Assembly: GCA_016712375.1 (NCBI GenBank)
Contig: JADJRE010000028.1
Coordinates: 1-34,212 of the forward strand
Reading direction: 5' to 3'
Length of the DNA stretch: 34,212 bases
Source of the DNA: Rhodospirillales bacterium
GTDB lineage: Bacteria; Pseudomonadota; Alphaproteobacteria; Rhodospirillales; Defluviicoccaceae
Below the pieces are notes generated by a model. The model searched no databases. It saw nothing but the letters and a program-made list of their open reading frames with translations, and had not been told where the DNA came from. Below are positions 1 through 8,204 of this stretch, piece by piece. The translations under genes were made by a program, and so were the position numbers. Each line of letters starts with the position of its first letter. The stretch's first letter is position 1.

Positions 1-819
1 ACGCCTGATCCAGCAAACTGGTCATGATCGCACTGCGGCTGCCGGGCGAACGCGCGCCCATGACCACACCGATCAGCCGGCGACCGTCGCGTTGCGCCGA
101 GGCGACAAGATTGAAGCCGGATGCATGCGTATATCCGGTTTTGATGCCATCAACCCCAGGATAAGCGCCGAGCAGCCGATTGTGGTTGGGTGAAAGGCGC
201 CGCCCCAGTAGAACCGCTCGGTCCCGAAGTACTGATAGTAATGGGGAAAATCGTGCAGCAGCGCCAGCGCCAGGATCGCCATGTCTCGCGCCGTGGTCAC
301 CTGATTCTGATCCGGCAAGCCAGACGCGTTAGCGAAGTTTGTCTGGTTCATGCCGAGCTGGTGCGCTTTTGCCGTCATTTGCCAGGCGAAATGCTCTTCA
401 GAGCCTCCCAGCGCTTCGGCGATGACAGCCGCGGCGTCATTTGCCGATTTGGTAACCAGAGCCAGAATCGCATCTTCGACGCTGATTGATTGACCCGGAT
501 GCAAACCGAGTTTGGTCGGCGCCTGGACAGAGGCGTGTGACGACGTGTGGAGCGGCTGGCCAAGGGTCAGGCGCCCTTCGTCAAGCGCCTCAAACAGCAT
601 GTAAAGGGTCATCATCTTTGTCAGCGACGCCGGGTAGCGCGGGATATCGGCGTTGGCCTCGTAGAGCACCCTTCCCGTGTTCGCATCCATCAACAGAGAT
701 GCATAGTTGGCTTTTGCTGGTGGACCGGCGAGCAGCGCCGTAACAACGATCAAGACGACGGCGGCGACCCGCCGCAATGACAGACCGTTCGTGGCGCCCG
801 ACTGAATAACGTATCGCAT
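1..819 (-). pseudogene. dac: D-alanyl-D-alanine carboxypeptidase (peptidase S11), frameshifted, 3' end outside window
   Basis: The product would be a periplasmic penicillin-binding protein that trims the terminal D-Ala of peptidoglycan stem peptides. The start is the ATG at 819-817. A signal peptide with a hydrophobic core covers about residues 18-37 and ends in AKA. The active-site SLTK motif lies at residues 65-68 and SAN at 125-127. After FHP the reading frame breaks near positions 187-189. In the next frame the protein continues cleanly as NHNRLLGAYPGVDGIKTGYT, which supplies the third motif KTG, and stays open to the left edge. One missing base explains this. Without the shift the protein ends after 248 residues and lacks KTG. 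Family identity is certain from the three motifs; whether the shift is a real mutation or a sequencing indel is not known. Confidence 0.88.
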
Positions 820-1160
820 TTATCGTTTCCGTGCCGAAAGGTGAAGACTTACCTTGTTCGGCAAGAACAGATGGTACTCCCGTCCCGACATTTTCGCCTT
901 GTGTAAACGAAAGTGGCGGGGTGGAAAAGCGCGCTCCTGCCGGGTCCCTGACGCCCGATTTTCTAGAGAAGGTGATTAACGCCAGTATAACAGCATGTCA
1001 AAGATCACGAAGCTGCCGCCAGCCGACGTGTTGCAACGAGTTGACTGTCAAGCAGTTCCGCCCGGCTGCTGCGGTCGTAAGGCGGTTGGCGCCTCTGGAG
1101 GGACCTGCTAGGTTCGGCGCAATCCACACGAACGATTCGTCGCGAGCGGAGAAGGGGCAC
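820..1160. other. Intergenic region between divergent dac and pgm
   Basis: About 340 bases separate the two divergent genes. Reading frames cross it, but none has a ribosome binding site or recognisable protein. It must hold the promoters of both genes, though I see no convincing -35/-10 pair. A purine-rich stretch (GGAGAAGGGG, about 1148-1157) just before 1161 is the ribosome binding site of pgm. Confidence 0.5.
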
Positions 1161-2795
1161 ATGACCATAACAACCGAACGAACAAAGCCTTTCGAGGGCC
1201 AGCTGCCCGGGACATCCGGACTGCGCAAGAAGGTCTCCGTGTTCCGGCAGCCGCACTACCTGCAAAACTTTATCCAGGCGAACTTCGACTGCATCGAAGG
1301 CAAGCGCGGAGCGACCCTCGTCGTCGGTGGCGACGGGCGCTATTACAACCGCGAGGCGATCCAGATCATCCTGAAGATGGCGGCGGCAAACGGCTTCGGC
1401 CGCGTGCTGGTCGGCCGCGGCGGTATCCTGTCGACGCCCGCGACCTCCTGCGTCATCCGCAAGAACAAGGCCATCGGTGGGCTTATCCTTTCGGCCAGCC
1501 ACAATCCGGGCGGGCCTGACGCTGATTTCGGGGTGAAGTACAACATCTCCAACGGGGGTCCGGCGCCGGAGAGCGTGACCGAGGCGGTGTTCGCCCGGAC
1601 GCAGACGATCGACGCCTACGCCATTGCCGAGGCCCCCGACATCGACCTCGACCGCCTCGGCGCCGCAGAGGTCGATGGCATGCCGGTGCAGGTCTTCGAC
1701 TCCGTCGCCGACTACGCCGAACTGATGGAGACGCTGTTTGATTTCGAGGCGATTGCCGCACTGTTCCGTTCCGGCAAGTTCCGCATGTGCTTCGATGCGA
1801 TGCACGCGGTGACCGGTCCCTATGCCCACGCCATCCTGGAGGGAAGGCTGGGCGCGCCGGCCGGGACGGTAATGAACGGGGTGCCGCTGGAGAATTTTGG
1901 CGACGGTCATCCCGACCCGAACCTGGTCTACGCGCACGAGCTGGTGGAGCTGTTGAGCCGCGCCGACGGCCCCGACTTCGGCGCCGCGTCGGATGGGGAC
2001 GGCGACCGCAACATGATCCTCGGCAACCGCTTCTTCGTGACGCCGTCGGATAGTCTGGCGGTGCTGGCGGCGAACGCTGACGTTGCCCCCGGTTATCGCG
2101 GCGGGCTCGCCGGCATCGCTCGCTCGATGCCGACCAGCGAAGCACCGGACCGGGTGGCAAAGAAGCTGGGGATTCCCTGCTTCGAGACGCCCACCGGCTG
2201 GAAGTTCTTCGGAACGCTGCTCGACGCCAATAAGGCGACGCTGTGCGGCGAAGAGAGTTTCGGCACGGGCTCCAACCATGTGCGCGAGAAAGATGGGCTG
2301 TGGGCGGTGCTGTTCTGGCTGAACGTGCTGGCGTATCGCAAGCAGTCGGTAGCGGAAATCGTGCAACACCACTGGAAGACGTTCGGCCGCAACTACTATT
2401 CGCGCCACGACTACGAAGAGATCGACAGCGCCGCCGCCGGCGGTTTGATGGACGAGCTGCGGGCGAAGCTGCCCGGGCTGCCCGGTACCCGGCTCGGCGG
2501 CTACGACGTGACGCTCGCCGACGACTTCGCCTACACCGATCCGGTCGACGGCAGCACGACGACGAAGCAGGGCATCCGCATCGGCTTCGCCGACGGCTCG
2601 CGCATCGTCTTCCGGCTGTCTGGCACCGGCACGCAGGGGGCGACGCTGCGCGTCTATGTCGAGCGCTTCGAACCCGATCCCGGCAAGCACGACCGCGACA
2701 CCCAGGAGGCGCTGGCCGACCTGATCACGATCGCGCGCACCACCGCCGGGATCGAACAGCGTACTGGCCGGGCGGAGCCGACCGTCATCACCTGA
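1161..2795 (+). CDS. pgm: Phosphoglucomutase (alpha-D-glucose-1,6-bisphosphate dependent)
   Basis: This cytoplasmic enzyme interconverts glucose 1-phosphate and glucose 6-phosphate, linking glycogen and nucleotide-sugar synthesis to central metabolism. The 544-residue length is normal for the bacterial/eukaryotic long PGM family. The phosphoserine loop SASHNPGG is at residues 111-118 (Ser113), the metal loop DGDGDR at 278-283, the sugar-binding CGEESF at 362-367, and the C-terminal phosphate-binding RLSGTGTQ is present. I chose the ATG at 1161 because it follows GGAGAAGGGG at good spacing and starts the family's usual N-terminus. The frame stays open upstream to about 831, but that part has no similarity and no ribosome binding site. 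No frameshift is seen, unlike many neighbours. Confidence 0.97.
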   Translation: MTITTERTKPFEGQLPGTSGLRKKVSVFRQPHYLQNFIQANFDCIEGKRGATLVVGGDGRYYNREAIQIILKMAAANGFGRVLVGRGGILSTPATSCVIRKNKAIGGLILSASHNPGGPDADFGVKYNISNGGPAPESVTEAVFARTQTIDAYAIAEAPDIDLDRLGAAEVDGMPVQVFDSVADYAELMETLFDFEAIAALFRSGKFRMCFDAMHAVTGPYAHAILEGRLGAPAGTVMNGVPLENFGDGHPDPNLVYAHELVELLSRADGPDFGAASDGDGDRNMILGNRFFVTPSDSLAVLAANADVAPGYRGGLAGIARSMPTSEAPDRVAKKLGIPCFETPTGWKFFGTLLDANKATLCGEESFGTGSNHVREKDGLWAVLFWLNVLAYRKQSVAEIVQHHWKTFGRNYYSRHDYEEIDSAAAGGLMDELRAKLPGLPGTRLGGYDVTLADDFAYTDPVDGSTTTKQGIRIGFADGSRIVFRLSGTGTQGATLRVYVERFEPDPGKHDRDTQEALADLITIARTTAGIEQRTGRAEPTVIT

Positions 2796-2965
2796 GGGCG
2801 ATGCCTGCTGGCCGAAAGCGAGGCCCTGCCACCAACGGCACCGGAGGCGGGGGCGACGATGGCGGCGGCAACGGCATCCGGGATACACAGCGTTGTCGTC
2901 GGCCGCAGATGCCGCTAACGTGCGCCGCCCGCCGCGTTCCCCGAAGCCGGTGGCGAGGCGGAGGC

Positions 2966-3055
2966 GGAGGGGTGCCGGAGTGGTCGATCGGGGCGGTCTC
3001 GAAAACCGTTGTACCTTCGCGGGTACCGTGGGTTCGAATCCCACCCCCTCCGCCA
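2966..3055 (+). tRNA. tRNA-Ser (anticodon CGA)
   Basis: The acceptor stem GGAGGGG (2966-2972) pairs with CCCCTCC (3045-3051), followed by discriminator G and an encoded CCA (3053-3055). The anticodon stem GCGGT/ACCGT encloses the loop CTCGAAA, giving anticodon CGA, which reads the serine codon TCG. The long variable arm (about TTGTACCTTCGCGGGTACC) is typical of class II serine tRNAs, and the T loop TTCGAATC is intact. The gene is 90 bases long and complete. It sits at the left border of the accessory region, and tRNA-Ser genes are common integration sites. I could not find a second copy of its 3' end at the right border. Confidence 0.97.
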
Positions 3056-3246
3056 GTTGCACCGCCTGAAATATCCTCCCCACTGACTTGGCAGCCAGAA
3101 AAACACGTTGTTTCAAAGAGGTTTGACGAATCGGCTGGCAACCAGACTGGTCGGCCGGGGCGCCAAATGTTCTCTCTTCAGCCCACCTTCTCCAGAACCT
3201 GGGAACCACGCCAGTTTAGTACTCAGCTCATGATCACAGCGTTCTG

Positions 3247-3271
3247 TGTAGGGCGGTGACAAATTAGGCCA
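3247..3271 (+). repeat. IS21 left terminal inverted repeat
   Basis: TGTAGGGCGGTGACAAATTA... matches the reverse complement of 5824-5850 imperfectly (TGT, GGCGG, AATT and GGCCA are shared). A second, inner pair lies at 3299-3318 and 5800-5819. Confidence 0.65.
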
Positions 3272-3357
3272 CGTAGCGGCGGCGGTTGGTGCTGCCGCGC
3301 CGGAGCAAAATCCGGCCAGTGGTTAGGCTGTCTCCTTTGTCAGGGGGGCGGCCGGGG

Positions 3358-4852
3358 ATGTTTGCCGTGGAAGTCTACGCCGCCGTTCGGCATTTTGTTT
3401 TCATTGAGGGGTAACAGCCGGCGCGAGGCGGCGGGTTTTCGGGCTGAGCCGTGAGACGGTTTCGAAGATGTGCCGGTTCTCGTTGCCGCCCGGCTACACG
3501 CGAACAAGCCGGTGAAAAAGCCGAAGCTTGGGGCGCTTCTGCCGGTGATCGACGCCATTCTCGAGGCCGACCGGACGGCGCCTTCGAAGCAGCGGCATTC
3601 TGCCAAGCGGATCTTCGAGCGGCTGCGCGACGAGCACGGCTATGCCGGCGGTGTGACGGTGGTGAGGGACTACGTCCGGGTCGCTCGCGCCAAAGGCCGG
3701 GAGACCTTCGTGCCGCTGGCGCATCCCCCCGGGCACGCGCAGGTCGACTTCGGCGAGGCCATTGGCGTGATCGGCGGCGTCCGGCAGAAGATCCACTTCT
3801 TCTGCATGGACGTGCCACAGTCGGACGCGCCGTTCGTGAAGGCCTACCCGGCGGAGACGACGGAAGCGTTTCTCGACGGTCATGTGTCGGCGTTCGCCTT
3901 CTTTGGCGGCGTGCCGCTGTCGGTGCTTTACGACAACACGACGATCGCGGTGGCGAAGATCTGCGGTGACGGCAGGCGGGGAGCGGACCCGGGCCTTCAC
4001 CGAACTAGAGCCACTACCTGTTCCGCGACCGTTTTGGCCGTCCCGGCAAGGGCAACGACAAGGGCAAGGTCGAGGGCTGGTGAAGTATGCCCGATTGAAC
4101 TTCGTGACGCCGATCCCCAGGCGGCAAGCTACGACGATCTCAATGTGATGCTGGAAGAGCGCTGCCGGCGCCGACAGGGCGAACGCGCCGGTCGCCACAG
4201 CGAGCCCATCGGCGAGCGTCTCGTCGCCGACCTGGAGTCCTTTCGGGATCTGCCCGCCGTGCCGCTGGAGGCGTGCGAGAAGCGGGGCGGCGCGGGTCTC
4301 GTCAACCGCCCTGGTCCGCTACCGCTGCAACGACTACTCGGTGCCGACGGCATACGGCTTCCGGGATGTTGTGGTGAAGGGCTTCGTCGACGAGGTGGTG
4401 ATCCTGTGTGCCGGCGAGCAGATCGCCCGACATCGCCGCGCCTACGGCACCGGACCTTCGTGTTCGAGCCGCTGCACTACCTCGCGCTGATCGAGACGAA
4501 GCCAAATGCCCTGGACCAGGCGGCGGCGCTGAAAGACTGGGATCTGCCGGAGGCGTTCCAGCACCTGCGCCATCTCCTCGAAGCGCGCATGGGCAACCGC
4601 GGCAGGCGGGAGTTCATCCAGGTCCTGCGGCTGATGGAGGCGATCCCGATGGAGATCGTGGCGAGCGCGGTCACCGAAGCGATCCGGCTCGGCGCCATCG
4701 GCTTTGATGCGGTCAAGCAGATCGCGCTGGCGCGCATCGAGCGGCGACCGGCCCGGCTCGACCTGACGGCCTATCCACATCTGCCGAGAACGGACGTCAG
4801 GATGACGACGGCGGCCGACTACGCCGTTCTCGTTCCCGGGACAGCGGCATGA
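3358..4852 (+). pseudogene. istA: IS21 transposase IstA, several frameshifts
   Basis: IstA is the DDE transposase of IS21. The N-terminal helix-turn-helix part begins at the ATG at 3358 (VEVYAAVRHFVFIEG), shifts frame near 3410 to give RRVFGLSRETVSKM, and shifts again near 3500 to VKKPKLGALLPVIDAILEAD. The catalytic core follows, with HAQVDFGEA, HFFCMDVPQSD and LSVLYDNTT. Further shifts lie near 3980, near 4080-4110 and in about 4280-4460. The C-terminal part FEPLHYLALIETKPNALDQ is back in frame and ends at the TGA at 4850-4852, which overlaps the istB start by ATGA. Pieces in three frames together give a full-length IstA, so the gene was once complete. At least five indels make it inactive unless they are sequencing errors. 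Confidence 0.85.
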
Positions 4853-5728
4853 CCGGCAAGGCGGGCGTCGAGGCGATACCGGCGGGAACGACGAGCGGCA
4901 CCCCGCAGGTTCTGCTGGCGCATCACCTCAAGCAAGCTGAAGCTGCCGACCATTCTGCGGGAGTACGACAAGGTCGCGCGCGAATGCGCCGGCGACGGCG
5001 TCGATCATCCCCGCTACCTGCTGCGCCTGGTGGAGCTGGAGCTGATCGACCGGGGAACGCCGAATGGTCGAGCGGCGGATCAAGGCGGCACGCTTCCCGG
5101 CGGTCAAAAGCCTCGACACCTTCGACTTCACCGCCATTCCGAGCCTCAACAAGATGCTGGTGCTCGAGCTCGCTCGATGCGAGTTCGTCCTGCGCCGCGA
5201 GAACGTCATCGCGCTCGGCAATTCCGGCACCGGCAAGACGCATGCAGCCCTGGCTCTCGGTCTTGCCGCCTGCCAGAAGGGGTTCAGCGTCGCCTTCACC
5301 ACCGCCGCCGCCCTCGTGCATCGGCTGATGGAAGCGCGCGACGAACGACGGCTTCTGAAGCTGCAGCGTGATCTGCAGGCGGTGAAGCTCCTGATCATCG
5401 ACGAACTCGGTTACGTGCCGCTGTCCCCGACCGGGGCGGAACTTCTGTTCGAGGTGTTCTCCCAGCGCTACGAGCGCGGCTCGACCCTCGTCACGTCCAA
5501 TCTGCCGTTCGAGGACTGGACCTCGGTGCTGGGATCGGAACGGCTCACCGGCGCGCTGCTCGACCGGCTGACCCACCACGTCCATATCCTCACCATGAAC
5601 GGCGACAGCTACCGGTTGAAGCAATCCGCCGGACGCCGTCGTCCCGCCACCCGGCCGATCGGGCGGAGCAAAACCAGGCCACCGCCGACACCGTCAATCC
5701 CGAGACCGGCGAAATCGGCAAGCCCTGA
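4849..5728 (+). pseudogene. istB: IS21 helper ATPase IstB, frameshifted
   Basis: IstB is the AAA+ ATPase that helps IstA choose and capture target DNA. The ATG at 4849 overlaps the istA stop. The start (VLLAHHLKQ) breaks near 4937, where one extra base appears, and resumes as LPTILREYDKVAREC. A second extra base near 5055 leads into MVERRIKAARFPAVKSLDTF. From there the ATPase domain is intact: Walker A GNSGTGKTH, Walker B LLIIDELGYVPL, sensor TSNLPFEDW. A third shift near 5640-5665 is needed to reach the family's usual tail TVNPETGEIGKP and the TGA at 5726-5728. Without it the frame runs past the IS end. Confidence 0.85.
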
Positions 5729-5752
5729 TCCTCGAGGCAAACCGACGACACA

Positions 5753-5777
5753 GCAAGGGGCCCGATCGGGCCCTTGC
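5753..5777 (+). terminator. Strong hairpin after istB, possible terminator
   Basis: GCAAGGGGCCCGATCGGGCC followed by CTTGC is a nearly perfect palindrome with a one-base offset, 25 bases after the istB stop. There is no T-tract, so Rho-independent termination is only likely, not proven. Confidence 0.45.
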
Positions 5778-5823
5778 TGCTGCGCCGCTTTCGCCCAAAT
5801 GGCCTGCTTTTACTCCGCGACAG

Positions 5824-5850
5824 TGGCCCGGAATTGCTCCGCCGTTGACA
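5824..5850 (-). repeat. IS21 right terminal inverted repeat
   Basis: Read inward on the minus strand it starts TGTCAACGGCGGAGCAATTC and mirrors the left outer repeat. It fuses into the reading frame of the interrupted ATPase gene and supplies the last residues (STAEQFRATVAE) of that truncated product. Confidence 0.65.
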
Positions 5851-6319
5851 GCAAGCTGCGAATTTCGGTTGATGCCGACTTGATGCGTGCGTGGAGTGGG
5901 CCCCGCTTTGTAGCTGCGACACCCCTTTCGGACACAAACCCATCCACCAGACGCAGGCGAAATTGGGAGCGCGCGCCGATTTGTTCGACTTCCTTCTGTG
6001 AGAACACAAGCGGCGGATTCACCTCAAACGGGCAGCCGTCGCTCTCATCACTAGCGATGCGCGACACCTCAATGCGATCACTGCCGTTCGTCAGCGTCAA
6101 GATGATCTTGCCATCGCCCAACACACCCAAAGCGTGCTCAAGTGCGTCTTTCGCAATAGCGTCGGATGACGAAGGCGCCCCAAGACAAAAGCGGATCAGC
6201 TCGATCACAGAACTCTTGCCAGTCCCGCGCCCGCCTATGAGGACGTTCAATCCAGGGCTTAGCTGCTGGCGAAACCCATCCAAAGTCCCGCCTTCAATCG
6301 CGATCGACTCGATCCACAC
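5851..6319 (-). pseudogene. N-terminal fragment of an AAA/SMC-like ATPase, cut by IS21
   Basis: About 156 residues remain before the frame enters the IS21 end. The N-terminus WIESIAIEGGTLDGF leads to a clear P-loop GGRGTGKSSVIELIRF at about residues 29-44. It then continues in the style of RecN/SMC-like ATP-binding heads whose coiled coil and C-terminal half would follow. I infer a large coiled-coil ATPase of the kind found in many anti-phage systems, but the exact family (for example TrlF-like) cannot be fixed from the head alone. The start is a GTG at 6319-6317 with AGGAG unusually close before it. Lower GC and its place beside an Mrr nuclease fit a defence island. The catalytic C-terminal half is missing, so the product should be inactive. 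Confidence 0.72.
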
Positions 6320-6846
6320 TCCTAAACTGCCCTTCCGCTCATTTCCCTTACAATCTCTTCGCCGGCGAAGGTTAGTGTTCTCGTGGCGTTCCGCACATAC
6401 CTTCTGGGAGTATGGGCAGCGCTCCCGGCCCTCCCAACTCGAATCCGTTGCCTAAATTTATCGTATTGCGAATTATCGCAGGAACTCGATCGCTGGAACA
6501 CCTGAAGCAGCAGTGCGCGGGTGTGCTCGAGCAACAAGGACTACCCTGTCCGCCCCACAGATTTCCATGAACGGGCCAGTTTCGCAACGTTATGGTCCCT
6601 GATGGCAGCCGGCAAGCTGCGGAATCGATCTTGACTCTCGGACCTGAGAACAAGAACAAATATAGAATGGTACATTCTCCATCATACTGATTTCTCCGGA
6701 TATGTCGTCTTGGAGCTCAAATATGTATGTCACTATCTCCAACCATAAGAGCACGCAGCACGTCACTTTTGTTCGCTCAGAAGCTTATTTCGCATTAACT
6801 CTTCCATGGCGTGATATCGATAAACAAAGATGCCTATCGCAACCAC
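6320..6846. other. 527-base stretch without a recognisable gene
   Basis: This lower-GC DNA lies between the truncated ATPase and the Mrr nuclease. A minus-strand frame (6322-6537, ending GEEIVREMSGRAV) stops two bases before the ATPase GTG and might be the tail of a coupled upstream gene. It has no recognisable similarity and its own 5' part is unclear. The AT-rich part near 6650-6840 could hold promoters. I see no other structure. Confidence 0.35.
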
Positions 6847-7896
6847 CTATTTCGGATTGATCCATCCTGGACACAAGATGTGTTCTTCATACGGATCACT
6901 TTCTCCAGAAATACCTTTTACGTGACTGAATAATTTCCGAACTTGACTCTTTCTACCCTCCATATCAAATGGCTGGCAGTCCGTAGCCAACTCGCTTGCC
7001 TTGTAAGGCGGCACATTCCGTCGCTCTGTAAGACGGAGAACGTCGATAATCTTTTGTGAATTCACCAGTTCCAATTTATCAACGACCCCATAGAGCTCTG
7101 CCATCTCGGCCGCCCGCTTTGCATCCCCGCTGAAGTCTCGTCCAGTCGTAGCGAACACCCCCTGAGACGAACCGCGTAAGACCATCGCCCCTAAGAACTC
7201 TCGAATCTCCCTAACACTCTCTATGTGTGCGGAATCTTCTCGTCTCTTGACCTGAATAACTCTTTGCTCGTTCCCATCGAGTACAATGGCATCGATGCCA
7301 CCATCCTTCGGCCCACCCACATGCACCACATCGCATTCGAAAAAGTCAGAAAAAATGTCTGCCACAAGGCGCTCCATCACCCTGGGATTCACCCTCCATA
7401 AGTCCTCTTGATGCTTGTTTAAATGCGCGCGTAGAGTTTCGATTGGAATATCGATATCACCGATTGTGAACTCACGAAGTACACTCGCGCGTCTTACTTC
7501 GAAGCTTCTATCGAAGCCGGTGCCTTCACCCACTGGTGGCAAGTACTCTCTACAGTACCACCAACCACAGGTGGCGCAAATATCCGTTGACCGCTCCCTA
7601 CCATTTTCGAGAAGGGTCTCTTTTGTATTGCGTATGGTTCCACCACAATGGCTGCATTTATCTTCCTTTGACCCGCATGCGGCGTTCATTGTATCGCTTC
7701 GAAGGAGATGGTATTGTCGTAGGCAATGAAAGACATCATCGGCGTAGTAGCCAACGTCGCCTGGTTTTGGAATCATCAGGCCGGCAGATAGGCGTTCAGC
7801 GTTTCTCTTAATATCCCGTATTGTGGGCTGTGCTTGGTATATTCCCGCTTCGTCGTTCTCCAAGAGTTCCACAAACCCCGAATAGTCCAGTATCAT
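6847..7896 (-). CDS. Mrr-type restriction endonuclease with zinc ribbon
   Basis: A 349-residue protein with two recognisable parts. The middle (about residues 81-110) holds CSHC and CATC, a four-cysteine zinc ribbon. The next part (about 165-290) is a PD-(D/E)XK nuclease of the Mrr type: a helix with VMERLVADIF, then GGPKDGGIDAIV (Asp202) and RVIQVKRRE (Gln215/Lys217). Mrr-type enzymes cut foreign, usually modified, DNA, so a defence role is the natural inference; the specificity is unknown. The first 75 residues and the C-terminus are not recognised. I prefer the ATG at 7896 (MILDYSGF) because GTGAGGC precedes it at about 7 bases; an upstream start in the same frame lies at 7935. Base composition is clearly lower in GC than pgm or the phage genes, which suggests transfer from elsewhere. 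Confidence 0.78.
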   Translation of the reverse strand: MILDYSGFVELLENDEAGIYQAQPTIRDIKRNAERLSAGLMIPKPGDVGYYADDVFHCLRQYHLLRSDTMNAACGSKEDKCSHCGGTIRNTKETLLENGRERSTDICATCGWWYCREYLPPVGEGTGFDRSFEVRRASVLREFTIGDIDIPIETLRAHLNKHQEDLWRVNPRVMERLVADIFSDFFECDVVHVGGPKDGGIDAIVLDGNEQRVIQVKRREDSAHIESVREIREFLGAMVLRGSSQGVFATTGRDFSGDAKRAAEMAELYGVVDKLELVNSQKIIDVLRLTERRNVPPYKASELATDCQPFDMEGRKSQVRKLFSHVKGISGESDPYEEHILCPGWINPK

Positions 7897-7903
7897 GTAT
7901 GCC

Positions 7904-8047
7904 TCACGCCTCATCGACTTGCAGCCAGCCGGCATCCGATCCGTCTATCATAATGATAAACGTGCACTTCTGTGCGAGCGCCAGATCGAGGACCCGTTTC
8001 TGTCCTGCCTCGTTCCACTTGAGCAGATCTTCCGTCAACGCTTTCAT
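7904..8047 (-). CDS. Small hypothetical protein upstream of the Mrr nuclease, perhaps a C-terminal remnant
   Basis: This 47-residue frame is too short for most gene callers but reads like real protein: MKALTEDLLKWNEAGQKRVL, then DLALAQKCTFIIMIDGSD and GWLQVDEA. It ends 7 bases before the Mrr start, which suggests coupling. The frame stays open further upstream (LFAWSLYRDLMK) toward the IS1380 end, so it may be the 3' end of a larger gene cut by that insertion. I do not recognise the family. Confidence 0.35.
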   Translation of the reverse strand: MKALTEDLLKWNEAGQKRVLDLALAQKCTFIIMIDGSDAGWLQVDEA

Positions 8048-8204
8048 CAGATCTCGATAGAGCGACCAGGCAAAGAGAAGTCCTCGCTGTCGGCGGGTCG
8101 CAATTAAAGGCGCTGTGCACGTGATTCCTAAGCGGCATCCGGCAGCGATCCTGTGAAACCGACACCAAGCCGATCATAGCGCGGATCGCTCACTGGGCGG
8201 GTGG

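Larger units (their letters stand above)
3247..5850 (+). mobile_element. IS21-family insertion sequence, degenerate
   Basis: The element carries istA and istB in the usual order with the usual ATGA overlap, and has multiple terminal repeats at both ends as IS21 elements do. The outer left repeat (3247-3271, TGTAGGGCGGTGACAAATTA...) mirrors the outer right repeat (5824-5850, ending GCTCCGCCGTTGACA). An inner pair mirrors as well: GCCGGAGCAAAATCCGGCCA (3299-3318) and TGGCCTGCTTTTACTCCGCG (5800-5819). The length of about 2.6 kb fits the family. Both genes carry several frameshifts, so the copy should not move by itself. I see no clear target duplication, and the right end lies inside another gene (the AAA ATPase). 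Confidence 0.85.

Noticed and set aside
831..1160. Long upstream extension of pgm
   Set aside because: The extra 110 residues match nothing in the family and have no ribosome binding site. The start at 1161 does.
1005..3209. 734-codon open frame on the minus strand
   Set aside because: It lies opposite pgm and the tRNA, is arginine-rich and has no family features. It is a GC-driven shadow of pgm.
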